Assembly: GCA_009760855.2 (NCBI GenBank)
Contig: WPIO01000002.1
Span: forward strand, 13,120,001 to 13,184,000
Origin: Cristatella mucedo
Lineage: Eukaryota > Bryozoa > Phylactolaemata > Cristatellidae
Reading direction: 5' to 3'
Length of the DNA stretch: 64,000 nt
Position 1 is the stretch's first letter, and the number at the start of each line of letters is the position of its first letter. Shown piece after piece: positions 10,561 through 22,482 of the stretch. The notes beneath the pieces were generated by a model, which searched no databases, was not told the origin of the DNA, and was given only the letters and a program-made list of their open reading frames with translations. The position numbers were made by a program, and so were the translations under genes.

Positions 10561-13500
10561 ATTAAAATTGCTTCCGCGGTCCGGGCAACGATATTTTAAA
10601 ATTCTCTGGTTTTGCTGTGGGGCAAGGTGCAGACATCAGGTTCGCAAATACAGAACGCGTTTTGCTGCAACCCGAATTAGCGAGGGGTCGGCGGACATGG
10701 CAATAGATAGTAGTTAGTATCGATAGCAGTATAACCGTGCTGGTGCAAACGTTCTAATTTATTTTATGGCAGATTGAGAGAATAGCCGCATTTGATTGGC
10801 GCGACTACAAAAGATTGCTTGTACCCACCGCATGCATTTTATCATTACAAAAGAGCAAATGAGCACTCCGTGGAAGCGTTTGCTGGGATGTGCGAAGTCT
10901 ACTAAGCATACTTCGGTATGCATGTCTGGTATAAATACAAGTCCGAGGCACCGCATTTCACCAATGGGAACACTGCAAGAGAACTCCTGAAGGTAAAGGA
11001 AACAATTGCTGCTCGCTAGATGGAAGTTCTTGAACAGTGGGAATCATGTTTTTTAGTTATATAATTCTGATATTTCTACAGACTGTTGCTGGGGAAGAAA
11101 CGAGTTTCGTGACAGTGAGCTAGTCCAAAGATATGGCTTCTGCAAGACGGACCGCTCCAAACGCCAAATTGACAAGAGCGCACATATCAGCGCATATCCG
11201 CGTGTTCCTTCGACGCAGCTGCTACTGCCATCGCAGCTCACGTCCTCTGCTGCCCTTCTGAATCTGCTATGCTTTCAACTTTCTCTTTTTGCATGAGATG
11301 AAGTCTGTTGGCAATCGTAAGCACACCAAAAGCCGCTCAGGCTTAAAGTATAATAGAAAAAATAGAATTCATTTATTTTGCACTCCAAGAGAACTGAATC
11401 TCCATTCAGGCGCTCCACATAAGCCACGCGGCTCGAGCCCACGAACTCGGTCAAATTCTGACTGCTGAACTCGACTGAATTCGGTTTGTGAAGGTTTGAC
11501 AGGCAGACAGAGATACAGTGCATTACATCGCTCCTACTTCATGATCAGTCATCTGTTCAGTCAGCGGCTAAGCTAACAGCTCGTAATCGCGTGCATTGCA
11601 CCACGAAGGCGATAGCGCTAGGCCAGCGGTCAACTTGCGCGTCATGCAAATGTCACGTATACGCTGAAGAGATCAGATCGATCGAATGTCTGGAGTACGC
11701 CTAGACATGGTGTAACGCTGAAGGCTCGGCGGAGTAGGCTTGACCTGCCGCTCACCTAGCGGCGTAGCCTTGCGCCTAATGCCGTTCGGTGCGCGCCTAC
11801 GCGCAATAAGCTGACCGCCACGAAACGAGCGTTTCTGGCGCTAACCTGCTCACCGTTACTATAGGGGGTCGTGAGTCCGCGGCGTGAATTGGAAAGCGAG
11901 ACACACAAATTGGGGATTTTTTTGGAGCTTTATTCGCAAGCGCACAAAGTCGCTGCGCGTCTAGCTCAGCTTTATCTCCACACTCCTCGCACGCTCTCAA
12001 CTGCACCAACACTCTTGCGAATGAAACACGTCTCCACACTTAAGCAACTTACATCTATACTGGGGAACGACCCAAATAGACGGAGCTCGAACAGGAGCCT
12101 AAACCCTAACCGGAGAACTAGGACTCCACACACGCCAACTACGTCTAGCTCGCACCGGCAAATCCTTATGCCGAGACCGCGTGCTAGCGCGCACACACAA
12201 AACACAAAAGAAACACAAAATGCCAGCTCGGGCGCTATACGACCAACTCGGTGGAGTCCACCGAATCCTCCTAGCGCTGCATCGTCCTGTTCCGTCCATC
12301 GCCGGCGAGCAGCCCGCCCTCCTCCGTCACTTTCAGAGAAACCAGCCCGACGGCGTCGAAGCGCAGAGCCGGACAAAAGACCAAAAAGACAACCAGAGCG
12401 AGCGTCGCTCGACTGTTAAATACTTAGCTGAGACAATGGGGCAAGAGCTTAGTGGTATTGGGCCCGACACCCCGGCCCATTACGGCAAGGGATTAAAACC
12501 GTCAGTAGGCCACTGGAAGGGCACCTCTGTCCAGCTTGAATGGCGAATGCGTTCCAGACGATTCTTTCTTGGACCGAGTGAAGGCGGAGGTTGACAGGCC
12601 AGCCAACATCCATCAGCAGCTTCCGCGGGTATCGGACCAATTCTAAAGGCCGAATCGCCGCCGCTCGTCTCAGAGCTTCCTGGCTTGCTCTTAAGCTCTT
12701 GCTCTCTAACCGCACTGACGCTCCTTTCTGGCTCACTGCTCCAGGACAAAGGAGTTCTAGCCCGCCTCCGAACAGCTCTTGTTCGAGCTAAAATTCAGCC
12801 AAGGCCAGCAAAGTGCTACAATGGGCTTGAGCATTATTTAAGCCGCATCTAGTGCTGATAGTACATTGGCATGTAGTGCTATATACTTTGTAAGTGAGCC
12901 GCTTGACTAGCCAGACTCCTAGTCAACATCCAGCTATTTTATATTGCAAATGGGACATACGCCCATATTGAACCGATTAACCTAAAATTTAGAATAACCG
13001 TTCTCACTTGTGTGCTCAAGCTTATTATTAGGTATTCCGGTTATTATTAGGTATTCCGGTTAACCGGGGATTTGTGCACTTAAGTTTCATGCTTTGAGGC
13101 TTTGCTTACCACTTTCAAAACTTGCTCCCAACTCTTTACCTTTGCACCTGGCAAATTCCATAGCTCAAGCCACTACGCGACCGATCGACGTTAATTTTGA
13201 GTGCACGTGGGTTCGGCTCGTACAAAACCGCTTTTCATTCAGCACTAATCTATTTGCAGTAGGGAATTGCTATACTTGTCCTCTAACGACCTTGAGCTCT
13301 CTATTATGCAATGCGTGAAATTATTCAAGTTTTCCTTAAATCTTTGTTAGGTAGAGCCAGGGTTTAGGGCGTTGCTTCCTGCATATATTGAGTTGCTTGT
13401 CATTTTTGACAGCCTATATTCTGGTCTGTTGATTTTCTTCACACAATCCCTTATTTGGACAATGAGTATATTATAGACTATGACCTTGACAATCCAATAA

Positions 13501-14234
13501 CGTCAGATGGTCGCCATCCCTTAATCCATCAAAATAGTTGGTGTTGCCAGTGTTGCAGGTGTCAATTTTGGCGCCGTAACAAAAGATGCAAGCCGAAAGC
13601 CCACCCACAGAAGCGCGCTAAATGCTATTAACTCCGACTAATGCAAACACGACAAAAGCAAGCAACTACAATAAGATTTTTATTGGCTTTTGTTTTCCAA
13701 ATCAATTTTTTATTATTACAGCAAAAAAGAACAAAATATTCCATTGTACGACTGGTGTGGAAGTAAATAATAGTACATCCAGTTTCGCCATGCCTTAATA
13801 ATTCGAACTCTGAATCGGGTAAGTATCGTGGCAGATTTTGAGAAAGTCAGTTCCTATGCAACCATCTTTCCCAGAGCGAAGCTAGTTGGATGTTCATTTT
13901 ATATTGCCAAGATTTTTTATCATGCAGAAGCTTATCTTGACGACGGAAGTCTGCGAATGCACGTCACACTAGTTTGAGCTCCGAGCTCCGTTCCCATAAC
14001 GGATGTCTCCACTGCTTTCGACAACAGCCCTCCTCTAACGACACCATTGATCAAGTACTGGGAAGACGTATTCATAGGCAGAAGCCAAGAGGATGACGTA
14101 CAAAGCTTCTGCTACCGCAGAAGGTATAGGGTCCCAGGAATAACTGCGATAGACTTCGATACAGCTGCCACTTCCACAGTAAGCGTTTCGCAATCGCTGT
14201 TTTGCTTCCAAATTATGAAAAAGAATTCCCGGCC
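10561..14234. other. No gene recognised
   Basis: Both strands contain only short frames without recognisable domains. The frames at 11871-12419 (plus) and 11972-12376 (minus) overlap each other and look compositional. A SINE-1 piece lies at 11365-11475. A direct duplicate of about 18 bp (TTATTATTAGGTATTCCGGT) occurs at 13021-13060. Confidence 0.5.
11365..11475 (-). mobile_element. SINE-1 fragment
   Basis: The reverse strand carries CTCCAAGAGAACTGAATCTC, then AGGCGCTCCACATAAGCC and GGCTCGAGCCCACGAACTCGG. These are the SINE-1 tail hairpin followed by its B-box region in the order expected for a minus-strand copy. The 5' tRNA-like A box is not evident. Confidence 0.65.
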
Positions 14235-14430
14235 TGACCTGACCCGGCATGTCGTGCCCTGGTAAGCTTGTTCCTGCCCTGACCCGGCATGTCGTGCGCT
14301 TTGGTAAGCTTGTTCCTGCCCTGACCCGGCATGTCGTGCCCTGGTAAGCTTGTTCCTGCCCTGACCCGGCATGTCGTGCGCTTTGGTAAGCTTGTTCCCG
14401 GCCTGACCCGGCATGTCGTGCGCTTTGGTT
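14235..14430 (+). repeat. Minisatellite with alternating 40- and 42-bp units
   Basis: GACCCGGCATGTCGTG recurs at 14241, 14281, 14323, 14363 and 14405, that is at spacings 40, 42, 40, 42. The short units continue GCCCTGGTAAGCTTGTTCC and the long ones GCGCTTTGGTAAGCTTG, so the real period is an 82-bp A-B dimer. The last unit diverges after TTTGG. Minus-strand frames through it are repeat artefacts. Confidence 0.95.
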
Positions 14431-14804
14431 TTCGCGTTCTCGTGCTATGATGGCCTTCGGCCCGGCCCAAATAGCAGCTCAAAACATTTAATAAACGACA
14501 ATAAGTTACCATTTCCACATAAAGCTTTGCCCAACTATGATATGATTATAAATTAACTAGAGACAACTATTCCATGCTATAAAGATTTGAGTGATTCACT
14601 GCCGAGCTCGAGGAAGAGTGCTCTAGGCTGTACTTTAATCAAGACAAGAAGTACTAGATGGATGCGTCCCAAATTGCCCCTACTCCCTTTGCTTCATCTG
14701 GGCTTATCACGGGAAATACCTGATTCACGAGCCCTGGCAGAGGCATCCAGACAGGCATTTGAACTTCGATAGGAATGCGATAATAGGAGGCTTCTCTCTC
14801 CGAC

Positions 14805-15378
14805 CAAATCACTTCTCGCCGACCTGCGCTGGCTCCCAGTCAAGCAACGGATTGATTTCAAAGTCTTGTCGCTCACTTTGAGGTCACTTCATTCTATGGC
14901 TCCAGCCTATCTCTCAGATATACTACCCCATCAGGCCAAGCATCGTACCACCGGTTTTCGGAATCCAACGGTCTAGAAATACCTCGTACAAACCTCAAAT
15001 CCTTTGGAGACCGTGCATTTAGTTGGTATGCTCCCAAAGCCTGCAACTCCCTCCCGACTTGCATCACAACATCCCCTGACTTGACCACATTTAAAAAGAG
15101 CTTAAAAACACCTATTTAGGACAGCATTTAGTGGGTCCCTGTGATTCGTCCTCGATGTGCTTATGCGTGCTGACACTGTGCATGCTGCCACTAACCACAT
15201 TTGCATGCTGACCCTGTGCATGTCACCCCTAACCATGTTAATCATGTTGTTTGTTTATCAAGCATGATATTACTCAACATTCAATTGCATTTCCCTTTGC
15301 AGCAAATGTAAAGCACCTAAAAAGAGAGTTCTCTGAGGGTGCTTTATCAAGTGCATTATTATTATTATTATTATTATA
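14805..15378 (+). mobile_element. LINE A 3' fragment
   Basis: Starts at the CACTTCTCGCCGACCTGCG block ([12 protein letters not shown] region) and runs through APKACNSLP and TFKKSLKT to the 3' UTR, hairpin and (ATT)7. The hairpin arms read GCACC and GGTGC instead of GCGCC and GGCGC, so pairing is kept. Confidence 0.88.
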
Positions 15379-16167
15379 GGCATACACGATAGCCCAGTAA
15401 TATAGTCACTCAACTCTAATGGCAGATAATCCTAGAGTAATAAATCCATAAAAACCCGAATATGCCTTACAACAAGCTGAACTGAGATTTGCAACCATTC
15501 GATGGCATAAGCAGCACATGCTGAATATCATAGTATGTTAGGAGACTTACAACGGTAGGTTCACTTTTTCCAGGAGTTGCAAAACATCTATCTCAGGTTT
15601 AAATCACAGTAGTCAGCAAGCATTTCTAGCAAGACATGAAAAACATCCGAAAGAACTGCTTAACACCGAACGCCCCTACAGCACGGTAGGTTAAGCAATC
15701 AAACTGGTCCCCAATCGATGTTGACAAACTCGTGCAGTGCACATAGTGAATATGTGTTAATTGTGATAAGCACCAACTTCCAGGACTACAGAATAAGCCT
15801 ACAGTATATATTATATATATTGCTCTACAAACCAAATCTCAACCAGCAGCAGGATTTTTGCAGTGCTAAACGCTGCTTAGAAATATCAAACTAGACAAAA
15901 CAAAAAAATACTTCAACAAAATTATGTTCGCTCACATTGAGCCACCATTCAGCACCAGGTGCGAGAATTCTATTGACTTGCTAAGGCACTCATTCATGGT
16001 GATACTTTGGCAACAACGATTATCAACGACAACGTGATCCAAAAAGGCGACTTGACATAGAAGTAATCCAGAAAGTATTTTTGTAATACATATTTTCAAC
16101 AATTATAAAACAATGTGCGGTACGGCAGATTAAGCACCTGTAGAAAATCTACAGCAAAACTCAGGCA
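15379..16167. other. Presumed 3' flank/UTR of ANAPC10
   Basis: AT-rich sequence downstream of the ANAPC10 stop on the minus strand. I found no convincing AATAAA on the minus strand here, so the 3' end of the transcript is not placed. No other feature was recognised. Confidence 0.4.
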
Positions 16168-16462
16168 TCACCTAATCGTATTAAATTGTCTCAAGGTTGT
16201 TGTAGAAAATTCAGGTGACAGACAGTGCTGGTCGACATCCCTCTTGACCTGAGCAGGGGAATGTATTTTTATTTGCCGTAAGTGCGTATCCCGTCCATTT
16301 TGATGATTGGACAGTACGACAATTTGTAATACAAATGCCCTTAACGGTTTCTGCTCATCCGAGGAACGCAACAGGATACATATCCACCCAGAGGGTTCAT
16401 TCAACTCCACTTGCTCCACTTCAAAGAGATCGCTAGAATGTGAGCCAGCTCGTATTGATAAC
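16168..16462 (-). CDS. ANAPC10: ANAPC10 terminal coding exon 3
   Basis: Acceptor TATTTTTAG at 16463-16471; the first base completes Lys (AA|G), followed by LSIRAG, the counterpart of the family's ISVRVG. Then VELNEPSGWI, VVLSNHQNGRDTH and the Ile-Arg end. The stop TGA is at 16168-16170. Confidence 0.95.
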
Positions 16463-19400
16463 CTAAAAATAAAAGCAGATGCTCAAACGATGATCAACGT
16501 TTGCACGAGAGAACGTCCGAACGCACGAGCCAGCTTGGATTTTTATCGCTGCTTGCTTTGGTCTCTCAGTCTCAATCTCTCTCAATGCTTCCTGCCTCAA
16601 TCTCCCTGTCCTCCCCCTCTCCTCTCTCTCCTTCCTACACCGATACACAACAGGAGGCTCGTTACATTTTATGGCCAATTTTTTTCCGTATCGTATCACC
16701 CACTTTTGAATCAAATCTCATGTGCTTATGCGTGCTGACACTGTGCCTGCTGTACACTAACCACATTTGCATGCTGACCCTGTGCATGTCACCCCTAACC
16801 ATATTATTCATTTTGTTTGTTTTTCAAGCATGATTTTACTTACCATTCAATTGCATTTCCCTTTGCAGCAAATGTAAAGCGCCTAGAAAGAGATTAAGTT
16901 CTCTGAGGGTGCTTTATCAAGTGAATTATTATTATTATAAATTGTTTATCTCAAATCTTTCGGAGACCATACCTTTAGTTCGTATGCTCCCAAAGCCTGA
17001 AACTCACTTCTGACATCCCATGACTTGACGATATTTAAAAGAAAGCTAAAAACGCATCTATTTATCACAGCCTTTAGTGGGTTCATGTGATTCATCCCTT
17101 GTGCGCTTATGCGTGCTGACACTGAGCATATGTTGTCACTAACCACATTTGCATGCTGACCCTAAGAATGTCACCTCAACTATGTTATGCTTGTTGACAT
17201 TGAGCATGCTATTACTAAACATCCGATCATGCTTCCTTTGCAGCAAATGTAAAGTGCCTATAAAGAGATTCAGCTAACTGAGGGTGGTATAAAAACGTAG
17301 TATTATTATTACTATTACGTCTTTCTTGAGCACCTAGCATCTTACCTTGGCATCATACGTACAGCACTGCAATAGCTCAGGTCCTACCTAGGGGGAGATT
17401 TAAGAGCGTTGATGTCACCGGGCAACTGCCATTCGGGATGCAGTTAAAGCATGGGGTACCCGGGGTGTCAAACCGACCCCGGGGTCTGAACTCAGTTCAC
17501 TTCCATTCTATCTTGCCGATGTAATCGCCAAGCTCAATCTAGGCTTTCATTTTTATACAGATGACACACAGCTGTGCCTGACATTGATTTCTCCCTGCCT
17601 TGTAGCTCAAGAGGCTCTCCCAACTCCCTTGCTGTTTGTATTGCCGGAAATCACACTTGAATGGCAGAGCACTTTTTGAAATTGAATGACCATACGGCTA
17701 ACCTATTAGTTACAGGCAAACTTAGTGTTACTCGAAAATCAGAACCTAACCCTCAAAATGAATTCGAGTATCATATCTCCTGTAGCCGCTTCATGCAGTC
17801 TTGGTATCCTGTTATGAAGTGAACTTTCTCACTAGACAACAACATCACCTCTCCAGTCAAGTCTGCTGACTTTCAGCCATGTAACATTGCAAATATTTCG
17901 GCATGCTTGGACAAGGACACCCTATCCAAGCTGGACCAAGAATTTGTGACATACCGTCTCGACTTCTGTAACTCATTACTTGCAGGTCTTCCTGTCTATG
18001 CATTATTGAGCTTATACTTTGTGTAACGCTCAGATGATAAGCTAGTCCTAGTGTCACAACTGCCACATTACCTCAATTCATCCGACCTGCTCTGGTGCTT
18101 TATCAACCAGCATATTGACTTTATTAGTCCTACCCTCACTTTCACAATTGCTATTTAAAAGGAAATTAAATATATCCTCGTGTTCCTCACAGAATTGTCT
18201 CCGTCTCTGTGAATTGTCCTTAATGAGCTTAAGCATACTGAAATTATGCATCTATCATCATTCAGTAAATCCGGTGATCTGTTTACTTTCTAGCCTACGG
18301 TACGGTATGATCATGTTATGGATGGATTGGTGTGATCTACAAAAGCCTTGGTACTCCAGCATGCAGACAGTCTGTCTGATCTTTGCTATGCTTTTTGCAT
18401 TCTAGCACTATGCAGTCCTAGCTAGTTTAAAGTCTGCAGTAGGCAATCTGGGCGAGGGCGTAAGTGTGCTTAGTCGGAGAAAAATCTCTGAGAACATCGG
18501 CTAGCACCGTGTTGCAGCATTCACTGATATCAGCTTGCAAACAAGTCCCTGCGATTCAAGCAGTTTAGAACTAGCAGACCCAATGTACCTGGAGAATAGA
18601 AGCCAGCATGAAGACCATGACCGATAGAGCTCTTTTAACAGGAAATATAACAACAGAACATATGCAAAACTCACTTATTTGGTGTGTAGCTTTCGTCTGC
18701 TTTATAATCTGTGTATATACAAATGTCATGGACTGTTGTCTTCCGCCTGAATTGAATACTGATAAAATGAGGCTGGGCACCATCTGATTGCCAATACGTG
18801 TCGGTGCATCCATCTCGAAGTTGTTCAATACCGAAGCCTAGAAGTTGAAATAAGCATTGCAGAAGGCACGAATATCCACAGTTCACACTACATGGAAATA
18901 CTAATCTCTGGGGGGGGGGGGACAGAAGAATACTTCAAGATAAAAGCACAGCTACCTATGAGCTATTGCCCCTTCCACCATATTTATACTTACCTATAGG
19001 TGCTATGAAAAGATTGTGCAACTTCCCAAAAAGGGGAAATTTTTATGATAACGACATCTCCCGTTGGTAGAGGCTAAGATGCTGCACGCCATACAATCCT
19101 TACTTAGCAATGCCCATATCAATCCTTACTTAGCAAACCAATCGCCATCACATTCAGGAACAGGAGAAGCAAATTATACCACAAAATACCTCTTCAAAGT
19201 AGAAAAATAAGTTTAAAATGGCGTCTCATCAATGATGGTGAACCTCTCTAAAATGGCACAAGGGTAGAACACTTTTATCTGCTCAGTGATCATTCACAGC
19301 TAGCTTAGATTAGGTTCCCTTTGTTGCCAAATTCGGAGACGGTAGAGTAGCCAATAAGAACCGAGGGATGGGCAAAGCAAGGGGGATTTATGCCTTCAAG

Positions 19401-22400
19401 AAAGCAAAAAGAGCTGCGGGATTAAGTTTGGCAGGCTATAGCTTATACATTGCTGGCAAGCTTATGATTTCCGAGCAGTGGGGACGTTACGACATCAAGT
19501 AGTTGCAACGCGGTATTATAAAAACTACAGAGGGCGTGTCGGATGAAAGCTAACAAACAAACCAGATGACAAGGCCCTAAAAGCGCAAGCTTTGAAGAAC
19601 AGATTTGCTGGTGCAAAACTACGACAGGGCTTAACTGAGCGTTCTTCACAGGTTACACCAGCATGATATTCTTTCCGGTATTGCACGTCATAAACCTCTG
19701 CTTTCTAAAAAGCAAAAATTAAGCTGCCTGCAATGGACTAGCAATCGTGCACACGGAACCTTGGCTGGCTGTCGAGTTGCACGGACTGGTGGCCAATAGA
19801 AGCTAATCATTTTGAATATTCGTAGGCAAGCTATTGTGAAGCAGCGCATTACTTAAGACGACCATGATGAGATAAAAATGACAACTGAATAGAATAAAAT
19901 AAAAACAAACGTTAACTGCTGGCTATTACCCTGGTCAAAGCTGTAGCTCTGAAACTAGCTCAACCAGATCACCAAAGCTAGCCTGGGATAAATATTTGCA
20001 CTATTAGCTAGAACTGATTGCTCAACCTACACATTCAGGAACTGCCTTTGACCTTTGAAGGTTTGACGAATCCCGAATCGCTACTGATGACATTCAAAAT
20101 CATTATCGTAGCCAAGCAGACACGGCTTAATCCTTGTTTGAACCATAGCCTCTGCATTCACCACGTTACCAGCAACACCAATATCTAGCCTTTCTCAACC
20201 AAAATGCTGTAGATTTAAAAAAAATCTACTTAAGCTATGCTATGCTCACACACTACGCTGGTTATGTACCTCAACATTGCATTCTAGTTTAACCTAACAT
20301 GAGTCACTGTAGGAATAAAGACAGCGTGTGCACGCCAGATAAACTGATGTAGTATGGGTATATGCACGGCCACACAGCACATACTAGGCGTGTGCACGCC
20401 AGATAAACTGATGTAGTATGGGTACATGCACGGCCACACAGCACATACTAGGCAATGTGATCAGCACAGCCCGACAGCTCATTTGCATACCACCCTAAGA
20501 GAACAATCTATAATCAGGCGCTTCACATGTGCCACGGTGTTAGAGCCCACGACCTCAGTAATCAAATGCATCCACTTTGACATTGGCGGTTAAAGGTGAA
20601 CACCTCAACCACTGCGCCTAGCGATCCATTGGGTAGCTATCATCGTAGGCCATTCAGAGTACAATAATGCACGGTCACACTCTATTCATTCTGGTGGGAG
20701 CAGCCAGCGGATAGACGAAATGGCAACAAGCAGCCATAGTTTTGCTGATGAGCAGATGGACCGCAGTCGGTTGCCAGCTGCTGTCTAGAAGTGCAGCTTC
20801 AAGTCACACAGAAACTCCATTCTCAGAGCAATTGTGAGGGGGCAGCCACTGCTCGGCGACACGACACACAGAACATAACTCCAGTCACTGGTTGTGGGGC
20901 AACCTTGGTCACGGTTCGAATGGCTAGCCAAAAGCATCTTCGAAATAGGTGAGCTGGCAACGGTCCAGCCTCATCAACGGCATGGCAAAGGATCAACACT
21001 CAAAGACACCGCGAAACATACTTCCTGCCCTTACACATGCTGCCTCCTTTGCCGAAGAAGCTGCAATGGCGGCTTCCAGGCTTGAACCGTTGCTTGGCTC
21101 CTTCATACCTTTCATACTCAACTACTGCTCCACAGTCAGCTTCCACGTGCCTTCGGGCTCTCTTTATTGGACAATAAATTAGCTGCTCCGTGCTTTCGCT
21201 TAAAGACAGTTGGCGGCAGATGCTTTTGCTCTGAGGGTACAAGACTATGGAACTCACTTCCGCAATTCTTAGGCAACAGAACCTATTTTCCTGCAGTCGA
21301 CTGTGGCACTTCATTTCTAGCCGTTGTGGGCTGCTACTTCCATGCAACTAACTTCCTCGAATGCCTGACCGACTCGGCTTCCTGCTTCTCACTTTCTCTT
21401 TCTCCCCTGAGACGGTGTGGGTTGATTACTGTAGGCAAACCGATGGCCGGTTGGGCTGCCAAACATTGATCCGCATTCTAAGAGAAACTAATGGCTATCC
21501 AGGCACTTCAGATATACCGCAGGGCTAGAGCCCATGACCTTATAATAATTAAAATAATGATAATAATGATAATGCACTTGATAATGCACCCTCAGAGAAC
21601 TCAATCTCTTTCTAGGCGCTTTACATCTGCTGCAAAGGGAAACGCAACTGAATGGTGAGTAATATCCTGCTTGATACCTTGGTCGCTAAAGGCGAGCACC
21701 TTATCCCCTGCGCCAAACATGGGTGGCATGAACAGGGCACTGGATGCTTCTGAGTTGTAGCAGCGATAAGACACACTGCTCAGCGTCGAGCTCTGCGAGT
21801 CGACACCTAACCCTACGCCTTCCGGTCTGCCTCTTGGCGCTTGCGACGGGAGAAGGAACTACCAGGCTCTCCTAGCTCACCAAAAAACCGGGGAAAACGC
21901 CCATTACAGTAAATTCGGCGCACGCGACGCGAATTTCTCGTTCATAAACATAGCGAAGCACTTCGACGAGGCGTCACGCCTTGGCTGGGCGTGGAGGCCA
22001 AGCAGGCATGCATCGCAAGTCTGAGGAACCTTCGCGAAAAGCGACAGTTTGAGGCTCGAGGTGCTATAAAATATACCAAACAGAGCAACGCCGCGTGCGG
22101 CTAGGGTGCCGCCGCCAGCGCTCGAAGACTGCACCCTTGGTAGGATTGCCACACATCAGTCAAAATCCAAAGAAGGGATTTGAATATATACAAGAAATGA
22201 TTAAGCCAACACCATCTCCAGAATAACGCTTGATTTTACACCGATAGCACAGCGATTAATGACAACACATTTGTCATAGCGCCATCAGAGAACTCAATTA
22301 TTTTTCTAGGTACTTTATATCGAAACGAGACAGGAGCCTCCGAGCGCTCGAGCCAAGACTTTCAACGACTCACCGGGTTTGCAAGATGATAAAGACCATA

Positions 22401-22482
22401 CCGCTTGTCCGCCAACTTCCCGCAGTTTACCCTCTTTTTCGCCCTTATAGGGATCATAGGCTTGCACGCCAACGACCTTCAT
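16168..22482 (-). CDS. ANAPC10: Anaphase-promoting complex subunit 10 (DOC domain), three coding exons
   Basis: Spliced CDS from exons 22374-22482, 18675-18837 and 16168-16462, 188 codons plus stop; animal APC10 is about 185 residues. The product is the APC/C subunit that forms the destruction-box co-receptor with CDC20/CDH1 and makes substrate ubiquitylation processive in mitosis. Diagnostic blocks are GGQAVWSLSSCKPG (exon 1), DTYWQSDGAQPH and QFRRKTTV (exon 2), and EPSGWI, NHQNGRDTHLRQIKI and the C-terminal Ile-Arg (exon 3). The Ile-Arg tail is the known docking signal for the TPR subunit CDC27. All joins keep phase (G|GC and AA|G). Introns are about 3.5 and 2.2 kb and hold sense-opposite LINE A fragments. 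The start at 22482 gives about 20 variable residues before the DOC fold. The gene is head-to-head with ARGLU1. Confidence 0.95.
16718..16938 (+). mobile_element. LINE A 3'-UTR fragment in ANAPC10 intron 2
   Basis: Starts at TGTGCTTATGCGTGCTGACA and ends in the hairpin and (ATT)4. It contains only the 3' UTR and is orientated opposite to ANAPC10. Confidence 0.85.
16945..17318 (+). mobile_element. LINE A 3' fragment, second in a row
   Basis: Begins just after the ATT tract of the preceding fragment, with TCAAATCTTTCGGAGACC (the KSFGDR region), then degraded APKA-N-L text and the 3' UTR to a decayed hairpin and ATT tract. Clearly older than copy 2. Confidence 0.8.
17325..18175 (+). mobile_element. 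Degenerate LINE A RT fragment, third in a row
   Basis: Readable blocks include CTCAGGTCCTACCTAGGGGGA, TTGCCGATGTAATCGCCAAG, and a catalytic region FYTDDTQL in place of FYADDTQL (about 17549-17575). A DKDTLSKLDQ-type block follows, then a decayed LLWCFINQHIDF counterpart of [11 protein letters not shown]. Many frameshifts; it is a dead relic. Confidence 0.75.
18675..18837 (-). CDS. ANAPC10: ANAPC10 coding exon 2
   Basis: Acceptor TTCTAG precedes GC-TTC-GGT. It encodes FGIEQLRDG, DTYWQSDG, QFRRKTTV and TDYKADESYTPN, nearly the family consensus. It ends with AA before the donor GTGAGT. Confidence 0.95.
18838..20323. other. ANAPC10 intron 1, distal part: nothing recognised
   Basis: AT-rich intron sequence with a (G)10 run at 18911-18920. 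A short direct duplicate (CAATCCTTACTTAGCAA) occurs at about 19095 and 19121. No exon or element could be supported. Confidence 0.4.
20324..20451 (+). repeat. Two-copy tandem duplication, 64-bp unit
   Basis: 20324-20387 and 20388-20451 are identical apart from one base (GGGTATATGC versus GGGTACATGC). This is a recent tandem duplication inside ANAPC10 intron 1. Confidence 0.95.
20480..20628 (-). mobile_element. SINE-1, nearly complete
   Basis: The reverse strand reads GCTAGGCGCAGTGGTTGAGG (A box), then ACTGAGGTCGTGGGCTC (B-box region), GAAGCGCCTGATTATAG and the CTCTTAGGGTGGTATGCAAAT end. The order tRNA head then LINE-like tail fits a complete minus-strand copy. Confidence 0.8.
21120..21410 (+). 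mobile_element. LINE B C-terminal fragment
   Basis: The translation reads KLAAPCFRLKTVGGRCF, then GTRLWNSLPQFL and SFLAVVGCYF. This is the RT C-terminal pattern (RLK..G.R.F...LWNSLP..L.....F...L..Y.F). It resembles the minus-strand fragment at 57540-57880 more than LINE A, so I treat both as a second family. Confidence 0.65.
21466..21540 (-). mobile_element. SINE-1 fragment
   Basis: The reverse strand carries the B-box-like GGTCATGGGCTCTAGCCC followed by a decayed hairpin (AGTGCCTGGAT...CTCTTAGAATGCGG). Confidence 0.6.
21541..21690 (-). mobile_element. LINE A 3' tail fragment
   Basis: The reverse strand shows the ATT-rich tail, CACCCTCAGAGAACTCAATC, TTTCTAGGCGCTTTACAT and the TTTGCAGCAAATGT-equivalent region. 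5'-truncated within the 3' UTR. Confidence 0.8.
22266..22325 (-). mobile_element. Solo LINE A hairpin remnant
   Basis: GCGCCATCAGAGAACTCAATTATTTTTCTAGGTACTTTA split over about 45 bp matches the reverse of the LINE A tail hairpin. It sits in ANAPC10 intron 1, about 50 bp from exon 1. Confidence 0.6.
22374..22482 (-). CDS. ANAPC10: ANAPC10 coding exon 1
   Basis: ATG at 22480-22482, followed by an 18-20 residue divergent N-terminus and the conserved start of the DOC fold (REVGGQAVWSLSSCKP). The donor GTGAGT follows at 22373, leaving one base of a Gly codon. Confidence 0.93.

Noticed and set aside
14235-14430. CRISPR-like array
   Set aside because: Units are contiguous 40/42-bp tandem repeats with no unique spacers, in a eukaryotic genome.
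16433-18674. A missing 30-nt micro-exon in ANAPC10 (the family's ISVRVGNNF segment)
   Set aside because: Using the acceptor at 16463 instead of the CTAG at 16433 places that segment (LSIRAGSHSS) in exon 3 in phase.
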